Assembly: GCF_013297935.1 (NCBI RefSeq)
Contig: NZ_JAAFIX010000012.1
Span: 1-64,000 of the forward strand
Length of the DNA stretch: 64,000 nt
Direction of reading: 5' to 3'
Origin: Rhodoferax sp.
Lineage (GTDB): Bacteria > Pseudomonadota > Gammaproteobacteria > Burkholderiales > Burkholderiaceae_C
This document shows, one piece after another, positions 62,580-64,000 of the stretch; position 1 is the first letter of the stretch, and each line of letters starts with the position of its first letter. Both the position numbers and the translations under genes were made by a program. A model generated the notes under the pieces. It did no database searches and was not told the DNA's origin. It worked only from the letters and a program-made list of their open reading frames with translations.

Positions 62580-62921
62580 ATGCCTCTACGCCATCTGGTG
62601 CTGCTCAAGTTCAAAGCCGATACGGCGCCCGCACAGCTGCAGGCCCTTGAAGCCGCCTTTGCCGCATTGGCAAGCAAGATCAGCGCCGTGCAAAGCCTGG
62701 AGTGGGGCACCAATAACAGCCCCGAGGGGCTGGCCAAGGGCTTCACCCACTGCTTCAACCTCACCTTTGCCGACGAGGTCGCCCTCGCAACCTACCTGCC
62801 GCACCCCGATCACTTGGCCTTTGTGGAGCAGCTCAAGCCTGCGTTGGAGGATGTGCTGGTGCTTGATTACCCAGTATCGTCCGCAAGTGAAAGTGAAAGT
62901 GAACGCGAAGCATCGGTGTGA
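62580..62921 (+). CDS. Dabb (stress-responsive A/B barrel) domain protein
   Basis: A 113-residue ferredoxin-like dimeric barrel protein. MPLRHLVLLKFKADTAPAQL, LEWGTNNSPEGLAKGFTHCF and YLPHPDHLAFVEQLKPAL are the Dabb pattern. Its biochemical role is unknown; members bind or act on small hydrophobic or aldehyde compounds. The C-terminus ends in a Ser/Glu repeat (SESESERE) encoded by three AAGTGA hexamers. Divergent from glcB. Confidence 0.88.
   Translation: MPLRHLVLLKFKADTAPAQLQALEAAFAALASKISAVQSLEWGTNNSPEGLAKGFTHCFNLTFADEVALATYLPHPDHLAFVEQLKPALEDVLVLDYPVSSASESESEREASV
62885..62902 (+). repeat. AAGTGA hexamer x3 microsatellite
   Basis: Three perfect tandem AAGTGA units inside the 3' end of the Dabb gene, encoding alternating Ser and Glu. 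Slippage would change the tail by two residues and keep the frame. Confidence 0.85.
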
Positions 62922-63113
62922 TTCCGCATGGGTCGGGTGGGTTGTGTCCGCACAATCTAGTTGTATGCCATAGCAAACTTGCGGTGCCTCGTTTTGGCCG
63001 CCGTTCCGCTCTCTATTTACTAGACGCAAGCCTTGAATAAGGTTGCTACAACTCAAGTTAAGGTGCGGTGCATGGGGTGTGTGGATGTCCGCAGCCTCAA
63101 CAGAAAGTAAATC

Positions 63114-63596
63114 ATGGAAATTGCGGTGCTTTGGGTGCTCAGTGTGGCCTTGATCATGCTTGGACTGGCGGGAACGGTGCTGCCCGTACTGCCAGGCACA
63201 CTGCTTGTGTGGGCGGGCATTGGCTTGGGCGCGTGGATTGACGATTTCTCTCGTGTCAGTGTTGCCACTGTCGTGGCGATCAGCGTGCTCGCACTGCTGG
63301 CCTGGGGCTTGGACTATGCGGCGGGGATGTTGGGAGCCCACAAGGTGGGAGCCAGTCAATGGGCGTTGCTGGGCGCCGCCATAGGTACGGTTCTGGGGCT
63401 TTTCATGGGCGTGGTCGGCGTGCTCTTCATGCCATTGGTGGGGGCTGCAGCCGGTGAATACTTGGCTCGCAAAGATCAAAGCCGCGCCCTCAGGGTTGGG
63501 CTGGCCACGTGGGTCGGGATCATGCTGGGGCTTTTGGTCAAGGTGGTGCTGGCTTGCATGATGGTGGGTGTGTTTGTCACCGCGTTGATGGTATGA
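63114..63596 (+). CDS. DUF456 family membrane protein
   Basis: A 160-residue protein with about four or five helices. The family signature LGLAGTVLPVLPGTLLVWAG is at residues ~17-36, with GLDYAAGMLGAHKVGASQWA, LGLFMGVVGVLFMPLVGAAA and AGEYLAR. Function unknown. The 192 bp upstream show no clear regulatory site. Its stop overlaps the next start by 4 bp (ATGA), so it is coupled to the MscS-like channel. Confidence 0.88.
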   Translation: MEIAVLWVLSVALIMLGLAGTVLPVLPGTLLVWAGIGLGAWIDDFSRVSVATVVAISVLALLAWGLDYAAGMLGAHKVGASQWALLGAAIGTVLGLFMGVVGVLFMPLVGAAAGEYLARKDQSRALRVGLATWVGIMLGLLVKVVLACMMVGVFVTALMV

Positions 63597-64000
63597 ACCC
63601 CACCATGAACACCATCGACGACCTGATCCGTTGGATTCCCGGACAATGGGAAAAAGTCATTCTCACGGTGCTGTCGGTCGGCTTGGCGCTGCTGGCGTCC
63701 CACCTATGGGGGCTTTACCTGTCTCGCGGCGAAATGTCTGCGGAAAAGCGGCGGCTCTACTTGGTGTGGGCTCGCAACACCATTTGGTTTGTGGCGTTGC
63801 TGATCATTGTGTCGGTGTGGGCTTCGACGATTGCGGGCTTTGCACTGTCGGTGGCGGCAGTGGCAGGTGCCATCCTGATCGTTAGCAAAGAGTTGGTGAT
63901 GTGCGTGCACGGCTACCTCTATTTGACGGTGGTCCAGCCTTACAAAATTGGGGATGTGATCGAGTTCAACGCGCTGCATGGCAGGGTGGTCGATATCGAT
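63593..64000 (+). CDS. MscS-like mechanosensitive channel, partial (runs off the right edge)
   Basis: The first 136 residues of a small-conductance mechanosensitive channel protein. Three helices are visible (~18-38, ~54-75, ~78-100), with TM3-like GFALSVAAVAGAILIVSKEL. They are followed by the start of the beta domain (VQPYKIGDVIEFNALHGRVVDID), which fits MscS. The ATG at 63593 overlaps the DUF456 stop. An in-frame ATG four codons later is an alternative. Confidence 0.85.
   Translation, partial: MNPTMNTIDDLIRWIPGQWEKVILTVLSVGLALLASHLWGLYLSRGEMSAEKRRLYLVWARNTIWFVALLIIVSVWASTIAGFALSVAAVAGAILIVSKELVMCVHGYLYLTVVQPYKIGDVIEFNALHGRVVDID

Noticed and set aside
60239-62650. Very long open frame antisense to glcB (about 800 codons)
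   Set aside because: It is a high-GC shadow of malate synthase, with His/Gly/Val-rich low-complexity translation and no family motif. The antisense frame over leuS (21924-23792) was rejected for the same reason.

Overview
The window is a gene-dense, high-GC chromosomal segment of a betaproteobacterium. The gene set points to Burkholderiales, family Comamonadaceae, probably near Rhodoferax; this is inferred from protein character and synteny, because no database search was possible. Supporting traits are the split pntAA/pntAB/pntB transhydrogenase, the T. ferrooxidans-type gshA, hpf-ptsN-hprK, dapB-exbB-exbD-leuS-lptE, and GC-rich intergenic palindromes of a type I recall from this family. No tRNA, rRNA, CRISPR array, insertion sequence or prophage was seen, and no gene-free gap exceeds 300 bp.

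Layout. (1) 1-6060, minus strand: a type I secretion operon with a small conserved protein, an ABC exporter with a dead C39-like domain, a HlyD adaptor and a LuxR-type regulator, ending in a giant LapA-like adhesin. The adhesin runs off the left edge and carries a retention module, a TAAG cleavage-type motif and VCBS-like repeats. (2) 6181-19000: housekeeping genes mnmA, nudJ, pnt, fadD, mtnN, corA, an MFS pump, hpf-ptsN-hprK, fur and bamE. (3) 19035-30560: dapB-exbB-exbD-leuS-lptE, then an Lrp regulator, ornithine cyclodeaminase and arginase set between lptE and holA, then holA and proA. The three added genes predict an arginine to ornithine to proline route. (4) 30717-37993: a diguanylate cyclase, gshA, kup, a benE-like transporter, and gshB fused in one frame to a C-terminal VOC (glyoxalase-fold) domain. 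(5) 38154-46559: a secreted PKD-like protein, a class II amidotransferase, a tautomerase, a membrane glycosyltransferase, PAP2 proteins, and a yybP-ykoY manganese riboswitch ahead of terC. (6) 46556-49926: a SrkA-like kinase, a Ser/Thr kinase-universal stress protein fusion and a metallophosphatase. (7) 50062-64000: a K+ channel, ohr/ohrR divergent from a GMC oxidoreductase over CAATTTAATTG operators, a NodIJ-like ABC exporter, amn, a second diguanylate cyclase, a CYTH protein, a cytochrome c, malate synthase G, DUF456 and a partial MscS channel.

The most unusual signal is a dispersed ~54-bp palindromic element with about eight copies. It reads roughly GCTAT-N7-ATAGC, then GCTTGCGCAATAT, then GGGCTAGAGGCC. 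Several copies lie between genes or supply a gene's stop codon. Others lie inside the reading frames of leuS, proA and the srkA-like kinase, with a decayed one in the benE-like gene, and add about 18-23 residues. Three of the four coding copies are read in the same phase of the element, which recalls the protein-coding palindromic elements of Rickettsia.
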